In this document: piece by piece, positions 47,340 through 59,030 of the stretch
How positions within the stretch are numbered: the stretch's first letter is position 1
Layout of the letters: each line of letters opens with the position of its first letter
From: Trametopsis cervina
Taxonomy: Eukaryota > Basidiomycota > Agaricomycetes > Polyporales > Irpicaceae
NCBI GenBank assembly: GCA_022385755.1
Contig: MU278348.1
Location: 1,275,035 to 1,339,034, forward strand
DNA: 64,000 bases
Direction of reading: 5' to 3'
The notes under the pieces: model-generated
Databases searched by the model: none
What the model was told of the DNA's origin: nothing
The model's input: only the letters and a program-made list of their open reading frames with translations
Program-made: the position numbers and the translations under genes

Positions 47340-48861
47340 ATGTTCATGTCTACAACGAACGTCCTCCTCGCCTTGTCGCTCGTGTATGCCGCCAACGCGC
47401 AGTGCACTCCGCATGGATCATTGGCGTTTCGGTCACCCGTTACCGTGGCCCAAGGCCTCAGCGCAACGCCTCTGTCAGCTAATCTAACGACACCACGAGG
47501 AATCACTATCGACTCGCTGCAAAACATCCTCGTCATCGAACGCGGGGTGGGCGTCACCGCGTTCACCGATCAGGACACTAGCTGTGATGGCTGGCTGAGG
47601 TCTATCGTGGTACAAAACGCGGACTTGACTCAGGGTATACAAGTCGACGGTGGCTCGCTGTATGTGAGCACAGCGGGGGAGGTACTTCGGTACCCATACA
47701 ACCCTGCCACTAGAACAAGTACTGGGAGCCCAACTACACTGATTAGTGGGATTCCACCGGACGGAGGTACGGCACACTTACGACTACCGCTCTCCTTGCA
47801 ATTTGCTTATGCCAATGCGTGATGGTAGAGCTGACAACACGCCCTGTCTTACTTCATCCGTCTGTCAACCCATCCGTCATCCTCGTCTCTTCGGCGCTGG
47901 CCACGAACATTGATCCCACCGCCCGAGATCCCTCCTCCGGGCGTTCGCAGGTCCGTTCATTCCGTCTCAAGCCCTCTGGCCCAGCGCAGGACTTCTTTGC
48001 CGGCAATCTCGTCGCATTTGGTATCAGGAACCCTGCAGGCTTCGCGTTTCTTCCTCCCGACCAGACAAGCCACATCTGGGTTGTCGACAACGGCGCCAGC
48101 ATTGACAACGTGACGGGACTTACGACAGCGTTTGTCAATGACAACCCTGCAGACGAATTGAGTCTGGTGAAGGACCCCTTATCAGGCAGCTCGTCCCTGA
48201 ATAGGTTTTACGGATTTCCGGATTGCACAACTCTATGGAATCCTCTGGCAGATCCCACTGGAAATCCGGAATTCACGAAACTTAGAACTGGGGACCAGTT
48301 TAGTCTCAGGTTAGAAGCTGACAGAGATGATGCTTGGTGTCGGAACGTTACAAACAACGTACCTCCCAGACTAAGCTTCCAGGTGAGCTTCAGTACGTCA
48401 AGCCTCGAGGTTATCTGAATGAGTGTGGCTTCGCTAGGCCCATTCGGTCCCGTTGGACCTCAAGTTCTTCTTCCCAAGTAAGAAAAGCTTGCCAAGGTCA
48501 CTCCCACACGTGTGGTCGGGCGATGCCTTTGTTAGCTTCCATGGCAGCTTCAACAGAGTACCTCCCACGGGGTACGGGGTTGTACGGTAGGCGATCGTTC
48601 TCAAACACTCTTCACGCGAAATAGTGACTAACACAGGCTGTGTTTGTAATATTGCTCAGCGTCCCCTTCGCGAACTCCCGGCCCATCGCGAGCCGCTTCT
48701 CAAACTCGGGGTATTCTTTTCTGGTCCAGGCGACGAACCTCAACACTTGTCCGGGGACATGCATCCGCCCCGTGGGGCTTGTCTTTTCGAGCGATGGCAG
48801 GCTCTTCGTCACCAGTGACTCAAGCGGCGAGTTGTTTGTTGTATCTTCGGCGGAACATTGA
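47340..48861 (+). CDS. Secreted PQQ-dependent sugar dehydrogenase-like protein (AA12 type)
   Basis: Probable extracellular beta-propeller oxidoreductase of the L-sorbosone/pyranose dehydrogenase family, whose fungal members oxidise sugars and can feed electrons to lignocellulose-degrading enzymes. Four exons (47340-47766, 47829-48382, 48438-48586, 48660-48861) give 443 residues. The start MFMSTTNVLLALSLVYAANA is a signal peptide. Propeller-type repeats are visible: TTPRGITIDSLQNILVIERG, VAFGIRNPAGFAFLPPD, IWVVDNGASIDNV, HVWSGDAFVSFHGSFNR, RPVGLVFSSDGRLFVTSDSS. No cytochrome domain or cellulose-binding module is present, so only the catalytic domain exists. Predicted N-glycosylation sites are frequent (e.g. 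NLT, NVT). Confidence 0.88.
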
Positions 48862-49460
48862 TTCAATTGTGCGTAATGTTTACGATAGCTTTGATCGCAT
48901 TGTGATTGAGTACGGCTAAATAATGTGAATTGTGCTGTGTGTTGCTGACGTAGGATCTTCGTAGTAGTGCGTACGACAATGAAATGATCTCCGTCTAGTT
49001 TCGAGTATCTTCCGTGCCTCGATAGTACAGCGAAGATCTCATAGTGAATTCAAGCATCATGATATGTCATTAGGAACGAATGTATTAACCCAAACGATAC
49101 TCTGCTAGTGAACTATAGACCACTACAATAATACCACTGAACAAGCCTACAACGCGGATAGTAATAAAGACGTAACAAAAGGTGTACGGTCCAACAGGCG
49201 AGAACCGGTACAGACACATATAGGGGGCGTAATCGATGAGTATGACAGGGTGCTATGAGAACAGGGGATGACGTGCGGAGCATGAAGGTATATGTGAATC
49301 ATGAATGTAAGCGGGGTGCAGGAGCGAGGTGCGGAAACCGAAAGCGGAGAGTCTCTAAGTCCACGACATGCGGTGCATAATTACAAGACTAGGTGGCGAG
49401 AGCTGGAGGAAAACGAAGGGTAGCGCAGCGAGGGGATAGAAGGGAGAAAGGGATAAGAAA
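48862..49460. other. Convergent 3' intergenic gap
   Basis: About 600 AT-richer bases between the convergent stop codons of the dehydrogenase and the Arg/Ser-rich gene. No gene seen. Confidence 0.5.
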
Positions 49461-51856
49461 TTAATGAGAAACCGGCTTGACTTCCCAAACGAGACTGCTT
49501 CTGCCAATGCCCTCCCATGCGACGCCGACAACCTTCTCTCTAACCTCTAGGACATCCCTCTCGAGGCCGCCGTACACGTTCTGCAAGGCACGGAGCCTGA
49601 GCAGAAGGGGGTTAGCGATCGGCCGTAAACGTGAGGTAAGGCACGAAGGTGGCTGGGCAGGGCGGAAAGGGGATCGAGGGACAGGTGCGGGTGCGGGGAA
49701 TACGCGGGGCATGTCCGGTGCCGACAAGGATGCCGGACGGGTATTGGCAAGTGGGATAAGAGGTCGTTCAGGAGTGGGTGCCACAAGACTCAGGTCCGTG
49801 GAGGTAAACGTCAACACGTCATCAGACGACGCTCTGTAGCCTTGCGGGCGTAAGGAACTCTTGTCGCGACGTCTTCCGCCGCCAGCGACAGAGCGAGCAC
49901 GACTGCGCGTCCGCGAGTTTGAACGAGACCTGGATCTGGGGTGATCCGGAGAGGAGAAATAGATGTCGGGACTTGCGGTGTACATGGTCGCCTTGACGTA
50001 AGCCCGCTGTAATTGCGCAGCCATGTCGATGAAGGTGGACACAGAGCGACTCATGCGTTCCACTATGGCTGTACCGGTAGCAAGCATTGTCGAATCGGTG
50101 CTTGACGCCCTAAACAGAGTGGCATTTGTCCCACGACCCATAAGTCGACCGCGGCCGAGGCGTGCTTGTTCTTTGAGTAAAGCGTCAGACGCAGCGGAGT
50201 TGGTGTTGGCGGGTACAGAGAGCGGGTTCTCGGAAGAGGCGAGAGGCACCGGAATCGACCTATGTGCACGCGGACGGCGGCATGAATGTTTAGCTGATGA
50301 AGCTGGCAACCGTGAGGCTCCACGACCTGCAGGCTGGAGAGGTTGGAAGACTTTGACAGACATTGGCGAGCTGGATGGGGTCGTCAAAGTCGTAGAGACT
50401 GAACTTCGGGAGCCAAAGGAGAACCAGGAGATGGAACGAGTGACCGCGGTGGAAGTGGACGAGGATACGGACGAGGACGAAGGGACCTCGCACTGCAGGT
50501 TAAATTCATGGGCGCAAGCAATGCAGTTTGCTTCTACCCCGGCCTTGTCTTTACCCTTGGTAGGCCTCGTTTCTTCACGATCACGAAGTTCCCATGGGGT
50601 AGATTCCAGAAGCGTCTCGAGCAGCTTGATCTCTGACAATGATTTACCCTGCCTGCGCCGGGTAGTGTCCTCCTCGGGAAATAAGGCACCGTGCATGCTA
50701 GACATGACATCAGAGAAGGGTACGCTTGTCGACGACATCGCAGCGAGTTCCCGGTAAGCAGAGTTGGGCGCTGCAGATGGCCGTGGGGACGTTGATACCG
50801 CAGTAGTCACCATAGGGCGCATCAGAGTATATTCGTAGGCAACGTCGTCGTCTCGCTTGGGTGGTGACCTGGAGGTAGACATCTGGCGGGTATGGGAGGC
50901 GGGAAGAGCGTCGTAGGATAGGATGGGACGTGGCACTCCACAGGTCGTGCGCATGCCGCGGCGATATTTGGTGCTCACGTTATCGTGTGCAGCCTCGCGT
51001 TCCCGCGTGCGCTCCCGGTCACGCTCCCGGGCCTCGAGGTCCGCTAGGCGTCGCACCCTCGTGTCGGCCTCTTTCCTCCGCGCCGCTCTCGCTTTCGCCT
51101 CCTGATAGCTGCGTCTACCATTCTCCCATATTCTCTCACACACTTTCAGCCTTTCTTCTCTCGCAAATCTTCGACGGCGCTCCTGTTCTCTCCGTTGCCC
51201 TTCCCTACATCGCCGCTCAGCCTCCTCCGTCATCTGTAGCCCACCTCGCGGAACGAAGGTCTCTGAGAAGTCTTCATCCTTGACCGCAGCTATTCGAGGG
51301 TCATGGTCGTCGGTGACTTCAATTCCCTTCAGCTTAAGCAGTAAAACCTTGGCGAGGTGCATATTGTCCAGCGCATATGCGACCTGCATCTGGTCTTGCA
51401 GTGTACGGGGAGGAGATGGCGGTGAGTCATAGTACGCCAGGGGGTCAACATCGTAGCGAATTGGGTACGCGTCATCGCCGTACATGGGAGGCGTGGTAGG
51501 GGCTGGCGTTTGCTCGAGTGACGAAGAAGCAGAAGAGGAATGTGAAGAGCTGCAAGGTGTGTGTGAGTGACATGTATATATCATGTAGGGCCAGAGCGTT
51601 ACCTCAACTGTGGTGGCGGTTCAAGCACTAGACGTGATGAGGATGCCACAGGCAGCTCCTCAAACAAGTCATCGAACTCTGAGCCCAGGTGGTGCGCATG
51701 TCGTGTGGCCTCAGCTGCGCCGGCGTGTGCTGGGTCGTCAAGATTAGATGAAAAGGTGACGTTGACGGATATCTCGGTATGCAGTTTGTGCTGTTCGAGC
51801 GAGGCCCGTACCAGGGCGATTGGGGACATATTCCGCGAGCGACCTCTAGAATCCAT
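49461..51856 (-). CDS. Arg/Ser-rich protein of unknown function with coiled coil
   Basis: Not recognised. Two exons (51603-51856, 49461-51549) give 780 residues. The N-terminal part (MDSRGRSRNM...) and a segment near residue 115 (LQDQMQVAYALDNMHLAKVLLLKLKGI) look folded. Around residues 170-270 a strongly charged Arg/Glu helix region (ERRCREGQRREQERRRRF, ARERDRERTREREAAHD) suggests a coiled coil. The middle and C-terminal regions are Ser/Thr/Arg-rich and disordered, with a weak CxxC pair (CIACAHEFNLQC) at about residue 440. The last 50 residues (LLLRLRALQNVYGGLERDV, VVGVAWEGIGRSSLVWEV) look ordered again. The long open frame and the in-phase intron support a real gene. Confidence 0.75.
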
Positions 51857-54800
51857 TGCACATGAGGGATGAGAAGGTGGTCGTGTGGGTGGTTCTGAGG
51901 GGGCAAGACAGATAGTATAAGACAGAGCGGAGCGGGGGAAGGGAAACGGAAAGAGACGTACGGAGTTGATATAAGTGGTGGGATATCTAACTCCGGAGAT
52001 GCGAGAGATATAGGTTGGGGGGCAGGCGGTGGTGGGAAAACGGCAGCACACGGGCAACGATGCAGATTGTAGCCTCCTGATTGAGATTCACCTCGAGGCA
52101 GCGCTTGGCAAGCACCGCAATATTGGTATCTTGTGTTACAGCGTGACTGACCGCGTGAGTCTCTGACAACGAGTTTTCCGTCGTCCTCAATGCTATTGTG
52201 AGTCCAGTAAAAGGCAGAGAAAAGACGAGGGTAGCTTGCGAGCCCTGGTGGTGGTGGTGGGGGTGGTGTGAAGTGGGCCGACGAGCGCTATGCGGCCGCG
52301 GGAGCAAAATGTGACAACATCTCACGGTCTGTCACAGGGCGTGTCACAGCGTAACATACGCAAACGCCTCCTGCTTTCTCTCTTTCTCTGTCCTCTCTGT
52401 CTGCGGCATACCTCAGCCTCCAGAGATCACATTGGTGATTGTCTATGGCTCCGAAATCACAAGCGTTTTTACTCCGTAAAGCAGCGTCATTATCGGCTCT
52501 ACTTCGACTGCACCTCGAGCGGACTTCGTTTTACCAAGTGCTCATAAGCAAGCGGCTGTAATTCGGTTTCCTGGCCCTAATGCCCGGTCGCAAAATACGA
52601 TTTTCCAGACATTGGTCGCCGTTTGTTCCATTGCGGCCAGGCTTCTGCAGTGGGATCCCGCTACTGAGTTCTGTTCTAGTGCCTCCGCTGACGTTCCTCT
52701 GGGAGGCAGCGACGCAGCGCCCAATATGTTACACAAAGGAGGCGGTGATTCAAGAATAAAGCACTCTGTGATTGCCACTCATCGTGCGGCGTGTATCCTG
52801 AACAAACCTGTATTCTCCTAGCTGCTTTCTCTTGCCCTGACGTCTGCGCTCCTGCGATAAGCTAAACGTTCCTAGGTTTCCTTGTCTCTTCAACTCCCTT
52901 AGCCCTCTTTGGGTGCTACTCATCTCCGTGGAGTGCGATGCTAGCGTTGTTGGGGAAGGTGCGCCAGGACATTCGATCATATCACATCCTCAGTCCTACT
53001 ATGTACTGAAGGCGATCTCCGTTACCCAGATATTTGTTCCCTCGTCCTCAGTATGCACCCCGGCGAACAGTGCACGCGGACAGCATTCGAAGGGAGATCA
53101 TGAACCAACGTTTCACGCCTTCCACTTCATCACCACCGTCCTACGGTATTGGGTATCACGCAGTTCTCCCGACATGTCAGCTTCGATCATCGCTGTTATC
53201 CATGTACGTACGCTTCGCTCACACAGCAAAGCCACCGCTAACCTTCGCGCCTCTATCTACAACGCCAATAGAACGTCTTCCATGTGAAATGTTATCTCAC
53301 CTTCCCTCGCACTGCCGCCGAATTGATCCTCATATTCATATGGCTGTGTCCGATTTGGTCGAGCTCTCAGACCACGCCACAGTCAACCATGTACTCGTGT
53401 TTTTAATCACGCTCTTCACAGCTCCACCACGGCACAAACGAACGAAGAGAGACCGTCGGGCGCATTTGGTACAACGCCACTGAACTTTGTTAAGTGTGAA
53501 TCTTGCACTACAATAGTGTGGTCTGCATGTACTGATTTTGTAGAGTCAGAGTATCTCTTCGCGGAGGCAAGATAAGCGTAAATAGCCGTCTCTGTGACCG
53601 CTCGTCACTGCTGAGTAACGAAGTAACACTGCGGCTTATTGCTTTGCTTCCCGCAGGCCGGAAGCCGATGCCAGTCGCACTGACGCAAACCTAGTACGTG
53701 AGCGTCTATCCATGCACTACAACACGCCAACTAGCCGGTTCCCTTCCACCTCATCCGTTGTGCTCAGCCTCCTCCAAGGCGAACACGCTCCCCTCTATCA
53801 TGATCATATCTATATCTCCTCATGGTGTCTCAGGTACTGGTGTTGGCGTACAGCGCGTCCCCCCTCAGTGGCGACTCGTCCATCAACACGTGGCGAACGC
53901 ATTGCATGCCTCTTGTAGAGACGAAGACTGAACGAGAACCCAACTGTCAAGCTCTTCGGCAATACGAACTGCGACCGTAGCAATGTGCGACAATGCTAGT
54001 GGTCCGCATCGCGTCTCGCCCAGGCATATGTTCGTAAGAGCTTGCGTGTTCCCTGTGGAGCTTGTGATTGTCGCTGACGACTATCGCGCCCTAGCGGTGC
54101 CGACGAGTATAGTCCAGTGCTGAGCATCATGGGCGACTGTTACATTCGGCTCATATTGGGGTTGTACATCGTCCCGACTTGTTTCAGCTCATCTCATCAT
54201 CACTACCCCTAGGCCGCCCAAGACGCTGTACTCGCGCCCTCATTAAAAAGCATATGTGAATACGCCTCTCCTGTAATCACAGTGACAGTGGGTCGAAACA
54301 CGATCGTCCGGGCGATCAAGCTTATTCCAGAATGTATCTTCTGCACAATCACTTGGCAAGATAGTTACTTATCTATTCCGCACCACGACTTGTGGAAGTG
54401 GGGAAGGGAACTGGGAGTCTGGGCCAAACTTTTCTAGGGACACTCTGCAGTCATGCTACATTGCTTCTAGGTCAGGTTCCAGGACTGTTACTCTCAGCAC
54501 GCCTTCTTCTCTTCAGCAACGTGTTGAAGTTTGGTACACCGCTTGGCAGGACCCTGGCTATCTGGGGTGGCTCGGAGCAGTACATACACGGACACCACCT
54601 GTATCTCTGCGTGCTGCTCACACCACTCGTGAGTGGTGTTACCCCGCACGACGCATGATGTAATTCTGGTTACTTGGTCCAGGCTTCAACACTTTTCCAG
54701 GAACTCACGGCCCTGGGCTAACTGTTGAAACGAGGACCAACAGCCGGTCATGCGACCTCACTCGTGTCGATCATGCCGCCATTATCGATCGTTCGCCTTC

Positions 54801-55888
54801 ATTATCTATTCGCTGCCGAGGACCACAGCCTGCGCTCGATAGCTCTCGTGAGTATCTTCCTTCCTTCTTGGATACTTGGTTACTAAAGCGCGGTGCCGAA
54901 GGTACTTCCGTGCTGGGACGTGGTGCGAAGAATAGGCGCATGCATACAGACATCGATTCGATAGCTGGTAACACGCCGTCAGGTAGAAGTCATGATAATT
55001 GTGAGTACAGTCTAGACCTTTTCCAAGACCTTTCCCAAGAAAATCCTGCTTTCTACCAACGCGCAGTAGAACTACCCCAATGCTTGCTCCTGTCAAGGAG
55101 GGAACCCTCGATTTTACGTCCGTGCTACTGAATGATTTATAATACTGTAGCCCTATGGGCCTCGAGGCGGACATCTTACCCTGTTCCTCCTCCAAGATCC
55201 CAAGATTGTCCTGCTCACCAGCTGATTGCCTTGCCAAGTTAAACGTGCCAATAAGGCGTGTCGGATTACGTGCAATCCCGGTCACTCAACCACAGCGCTA
55301 AACCCATATTTGGAATATGGCGGGCTTGTGGCGTTAGGCGCAGAGAGCAGTAGCGACTCGGACTCGCGTCGATGGGACATTTTGTCTACTCTCAAAGCTC
55401 GATTCATGACCATCCTTAATCCAAGCTGTACATATTGCATATGGTATGAATATAATTATACAATGCACGATTGACCTTCCGTACTAAAATCCGCGTAAGA
55501 CCTGTCACAGGTAAGTACGGTAGTAGGCTCCGTAGGAGGTCCAAAATGTAAACTGAAACTATCTTGGTTGTAGGGAGCTGAAGCATGAAATACTGATATA
55601 GATGCAGAAGAGACCTTGGCGCTGAGTATTATCTTTCTTCCCTATTGTTTATAGCGTGAGCTCAAGCTGTTGGTGAAAGCTTTGATACTTACAGATAAAG
55701 ACATGACTGTTAAGGTCCAGCTATCGCGACAATGAGAATTGGGTTCTCGAGTAGTGAAAAAGATGACTTACAGGTAGCCCATCTCGATTCCCCAGACACT
55801 TAACACGCGGCCGACGATGGTTGCTACTATATGAGAAGCTGCCGGCGGGAAGCGGTAAATCAATCGCTCTGATGACAGGTATAGAATA
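51857..55888. other. About 4 kb without a supported gene
   Basis: Holds the upstream region of the Arg/Ser-rich gene (a GGT-rich run at 52244-52268). Short open frames without motifs include one at about 53100-53483 (plus), whose composition is coding-like but unrecognised. Base composition resembles the neighbours and no transposon protein is visible. Confidence 0.4.
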
Positions 55889-56878
55889 TTATTCACCGGC
55901 AATCGCTAAAAATGCAGATATGTGGTCCGTAATCAATTCGGAAACGAAAGAATGTAGGGATGAGACCCAGGTAAGACTACGAGAAAGCTTTATGTCGGAA
56001 ACGAAAGAATGTAGGGATGAGACCCAGGTAAGACTACGAGAAAGCTTTATGATGCTCAAAATGAATAATAGGCCTTGAAACACGAGTGACATAATCCTGT
56101 GCCCCGTGAGTGAAAGAGTACTAGCAGCAGATATGCGAAAGGCTCACCAGAGAATTATGCTATATGCTGGTATTGACCTCTCGAGCAGACAATGAGGGGT
56201 GTACTTCATCCTTGGATTAAGCAACACCCAGATCACAATTCTGGCAACAATCTCAATGACCAGAGTGGTCGAGATGAGGCAGAGCAGCGCCTTATTTTGA
56301 TTGAACAGAAAGTAAACTGACGGAGTGACGTTTGAGATTAGTACGCAAGAACCTGCACCAAACATACGTCTTACAACCAATATGGCTTCAGCCATAAGAG
56401 TTACCACCTCCAGTACCACAGTTTGGGCTATCACCAATGCCTTGCAGGTATGCGTGGAGTAGCCTCCCCCTCCCCATAAAGCTAACAGTAGTCTAATTCA
56501 GTTAGTAAATACTTCTGGGTCACAATGATCTATTGAAACTCACCCGCACTGTATGACTGGGATATATCTTATAAACACGTACATCGGATTCAGCCATGTT
56601 TTCGGTCGTCTGGAGACGTTTAAGTCAAGTCGTTGTTCTGACCTCAATGTTTACCGACCCACCTCCAAATAAATTCTATCTGATAGTCTCATGAGTAGCT
56701 GAAGTATCTATCTAGCAACAGGGAAAGACTTACCTCGTCGTCTAGGTTAATCAAGACGTCCCATACAATCCATGTTAAAGCGGCCACTATTTCAGGCATA
56801 CTGAGAATGAGCAGAAATTTAATCGTGAATCGACGTACCTCCAGCGTAACAGACTGGTGAGTAATCCTCGTCGCTCAT
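55889..56878 (-). CDS. Multi-pass membrane protein, DUF6533-like
   Basis: Function unknown; DUF6533 proteins are a large Agaricomycete family of seven-helix membrane proteins. Seven exons: 56835-56878, 56734-56800, 56663-56679 (17 nt), 56544-56609, 56492-56368, 56148-56316 and 55889-56096. The N-terminal signature is VAALTWIVWDVLINLDDE then IEFIWRRPKTW and YVFIRYIPVIQCG. Further hydrophobic segments are VIAQTVVLEVVTLMAEAILV, ALLCLISTTLVIEIVARIVI and IMSLVFQGLLFILSII. A 19-residue segment (IKLSRSLTWVSSLHSFVSD/E) occurs twice in tandem after the last of these. The 3' end is uncertain: the frame stops at 55889, but a donor-like gtgaat lies just before it, so more exons may follow. Could be a recently altered or decaying copy. 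Confidence 0.72.
55938..56051. repeat. Perfect 57-bp tandem duplication
   Basis: Two identical 57-base units, 55938-55994 and 55995-56051, seen directly. The unit is a multiple of three and lies in the last exon of the membrane-protein gene on the minus strand, so it adds 19 residues without breaking the frame. Identity of the copies points to a recent event. Confidence 0.97.
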
Positions 56879-57283
56879 GTTAGCTACCACACGAATGAAC
56901 AAAAGGCGATGTACATTGCCTATGGTGCATGCCAGCTATTTCTTGAAAAAAAGCCTGGCAACTATACTGTGGACCCCGGTTCCGATACAAGGGAAATACA
57001 ATCATTTGCCACAGCGTCCGCGCCTGCATCAATAGGCGAGCCTGTTAAAGGACCCGCATATACTGATAACTGGAAGACCAGGAAGACTTGTGCTGGAGCG
57101 CCGAGACAATATAGACAAGCAGACTTACCATATAAATGCGCACAAACCGCATGCACACACCGGATGCAGGGTCGGCTGAATATGATTAAAAACTAGGAAG
57201 ACAAGTAGAGAGATCCCAAGGAGAGGCGACGAGGATAGCGATAAGATAATACAGTAATAATAAGTCCAGGAACGCCACTCAGC
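56879..57283. other. Intergenic gap
   Basis: Upstream region of the membrane-protein gene and 3' region of the SIKE-like gene; no gene seen. Confidence 0.5.
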
Positions 57284-58600
57284 TCAGCTCAAATCAAGAC
57301 CAACTGGAGCCTGCCACGGTCTCTCTGGTACACTAGGAGGATGACCGCCACCCTCCCAGACCCCCGGTCCACCTCCCCTTCCTCGCTGGCCAAACATAGC
57401 TGGTCTTCTACCCTGAGTGACGCGCATCCCCTGCATGATGTCGGGTGGTCGTTGCTGTCCTTGTGGACCCATCCCAGGAAGACTCACAAACGGAGATACC
57501 GAAGGACTCTGCCGTGACGCTTCCTGTCCTGGGCTGGACGAACGTGGCGAGTGTATCGGTATATATCGCGCGCTTGTAAGTTCCCGTGCTTCATCTTGCA
57601 GCCAGCCTTTCTCCTCCGCCGATTCTTTATCAATCCCCAGAAGCTTTCGCAGTGCCTCGTTTTCATCTTCCAGCCTGGTTATCTCAGCCTCACGTTCGAT
57701 TGCCCAGTCCTCTCTATTTCCGAGCAGGCGATCGAGTAGCTCTGTGCTCTCTTCCAGTATGCTAGAACCGCCTTCCTGACTGCTTGTCGATTGATCTTCA
57801 CCGGCCAGTGAGTGAAGTAGGCCACGGAGGCCTTCGGAGAGGCGTTGTAACGACGCGGCGACGGCAGCGTTAGAGGATACGCTGGACTGCATAGAGGCAT
57901 TGTCGCGGGACACCAACAATTGTTCGTAATGACGCGTAAGAGTCAGCTCGTGTTGTTGCGCAGCAGCCTTATAACAATACCGGTAAGGATCAGAGTGTTA
58001 TATTTGGTAGTGAACGTACTGCGTGATTGCGAAATTTGCCCATAATAGTCTCCATAGTGTGCTCGTACTCCTTTAACAGCATGCTAAGCTGGCGGTTCTC
58101 GTGTAGCAGAGTATGGTTTTCGATTATTATTTGAGCGTTTTGTCGTTCCAACTCGGATTCGAACACCTCTGCAAGCAAACACAGTCAATATGCAAGGAGG
58201 ATGCCGCATGTAGCGCAACACACGCACCTTTCGAGATGTCCGTGTTGAATCTTCTTAGCGAGAAGCCGCTGGCGAGGTGCGATGCCTCATTCTACATGCA
58301 AACTTGGTTCATTGACGTTTACGGACACGCGCAAGGTTGAGAAGGGATTACTTTGAGAGTCTCTGTAACAGTATGCAAGTTTTCGGACATCTTCTGGTTG
58401 AGTGCATTTTGCTCGCTAAGCTCGTGTAGAAGCTGCCAGACGCGAACGTAGTCACTTTCTACATCGTGATACATCGTGAATGGCAGAGGGCGATTAAAAT
58501 ATGAGTTCGTGGCGGCGGGCAGCACGAGTCCGTGCTGGAGGGAGGACAACGTACAGCAGGTGGCTGCGATCAGTGCAACGCGCTGGTAACGGGCGGGCAT
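57284..58600 (-). CDS. SCI1: SIKE/FGFR1OP2-family coiled-coil protein (likely STRIPAK subunit)
   Basis: Members of this family (animal SIKE1/FGFR1OP2, Sordaria SCI1) are small coiled-coil subunits of the STRIPAK phosphatase-kinase complex, which governs hyphal fusion and fruiting in fungi. Four exons (58352-58600, 58228-58291, 58020-58168, 57284-57967) give 381 residues. The key match is the coiled coil [19 protein letters not shown] followed by [17 protein letters not shown], with the family pattern ENRQ...L.EHQ.ALE.IM.KYR. A second coiled coil [17 protein letters not shown] matches the family's QENKGLREIL element. The N-terminal helix region precedes them, and the C-terminus is a Pro/Gly/Arg-rich disordered tail. 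The symbol is by family analogy. Confidence 0.7.
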
Positions 58601-59030
58601 TCATGTGACATGTGACAAGACTGATTCTCTTTGCTCTGCGCAGGCTTTTTTGTAGCTTATTGACATTGGATGGAATACGATAATGGAATCACACTATATC
58701 CAAGCAGCCGTAAGCTTTCATGAAGATGTGGGAGGATCTCGCGCGAGCTGCCGTCGGAGATGGACGTGCAGTTTGGATGAAGCGCCGCGAGGGTGATTAG
58801 CGTTTCGAAGGAGTCTTCTACGCTTGTCCTTTTACTTTCACCTCCTCTCTCGTCTTCTCCTGTTTCTCTGAATCTCGTCCTCTGAACACCACCTGTATAA
58901 CACCATCCCATTCCCTTCGTTCTCGAGAATTAGGGCTCTCTCGTTCAAGTAAATTTACTCTACTCTAACTCGCCAGTCACCACCGCCCTGTCACCTGACA
59001 AGCACTCCCATATCCACCATATCGCACGCT
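58601..59030. promoter_or_regulatory. Divergent promoter region (SIKE-like / R3HCC1-like)
   Basis: 430 bases between two divergent start codons. CT-rich tracts (58830-58870 and 58925-58990) are likely promoter elements for the plus-strand gene. Confidence 0.5.

Noticed and set aside
53034..53483. Open frame at 53.0-53.5 kb as a gene
   Set aside because: No recognised domain, no clear start context and no convincing partner exons; left as a possibility within the gene-free stretch.
55821..56078. Plus-strand reading of the tandem repeat as a separate small gene
   Set aside because: The minus strand carries a multi-exon frame with membrane helices that continues through the repeat; the plus reading has no supporting features.
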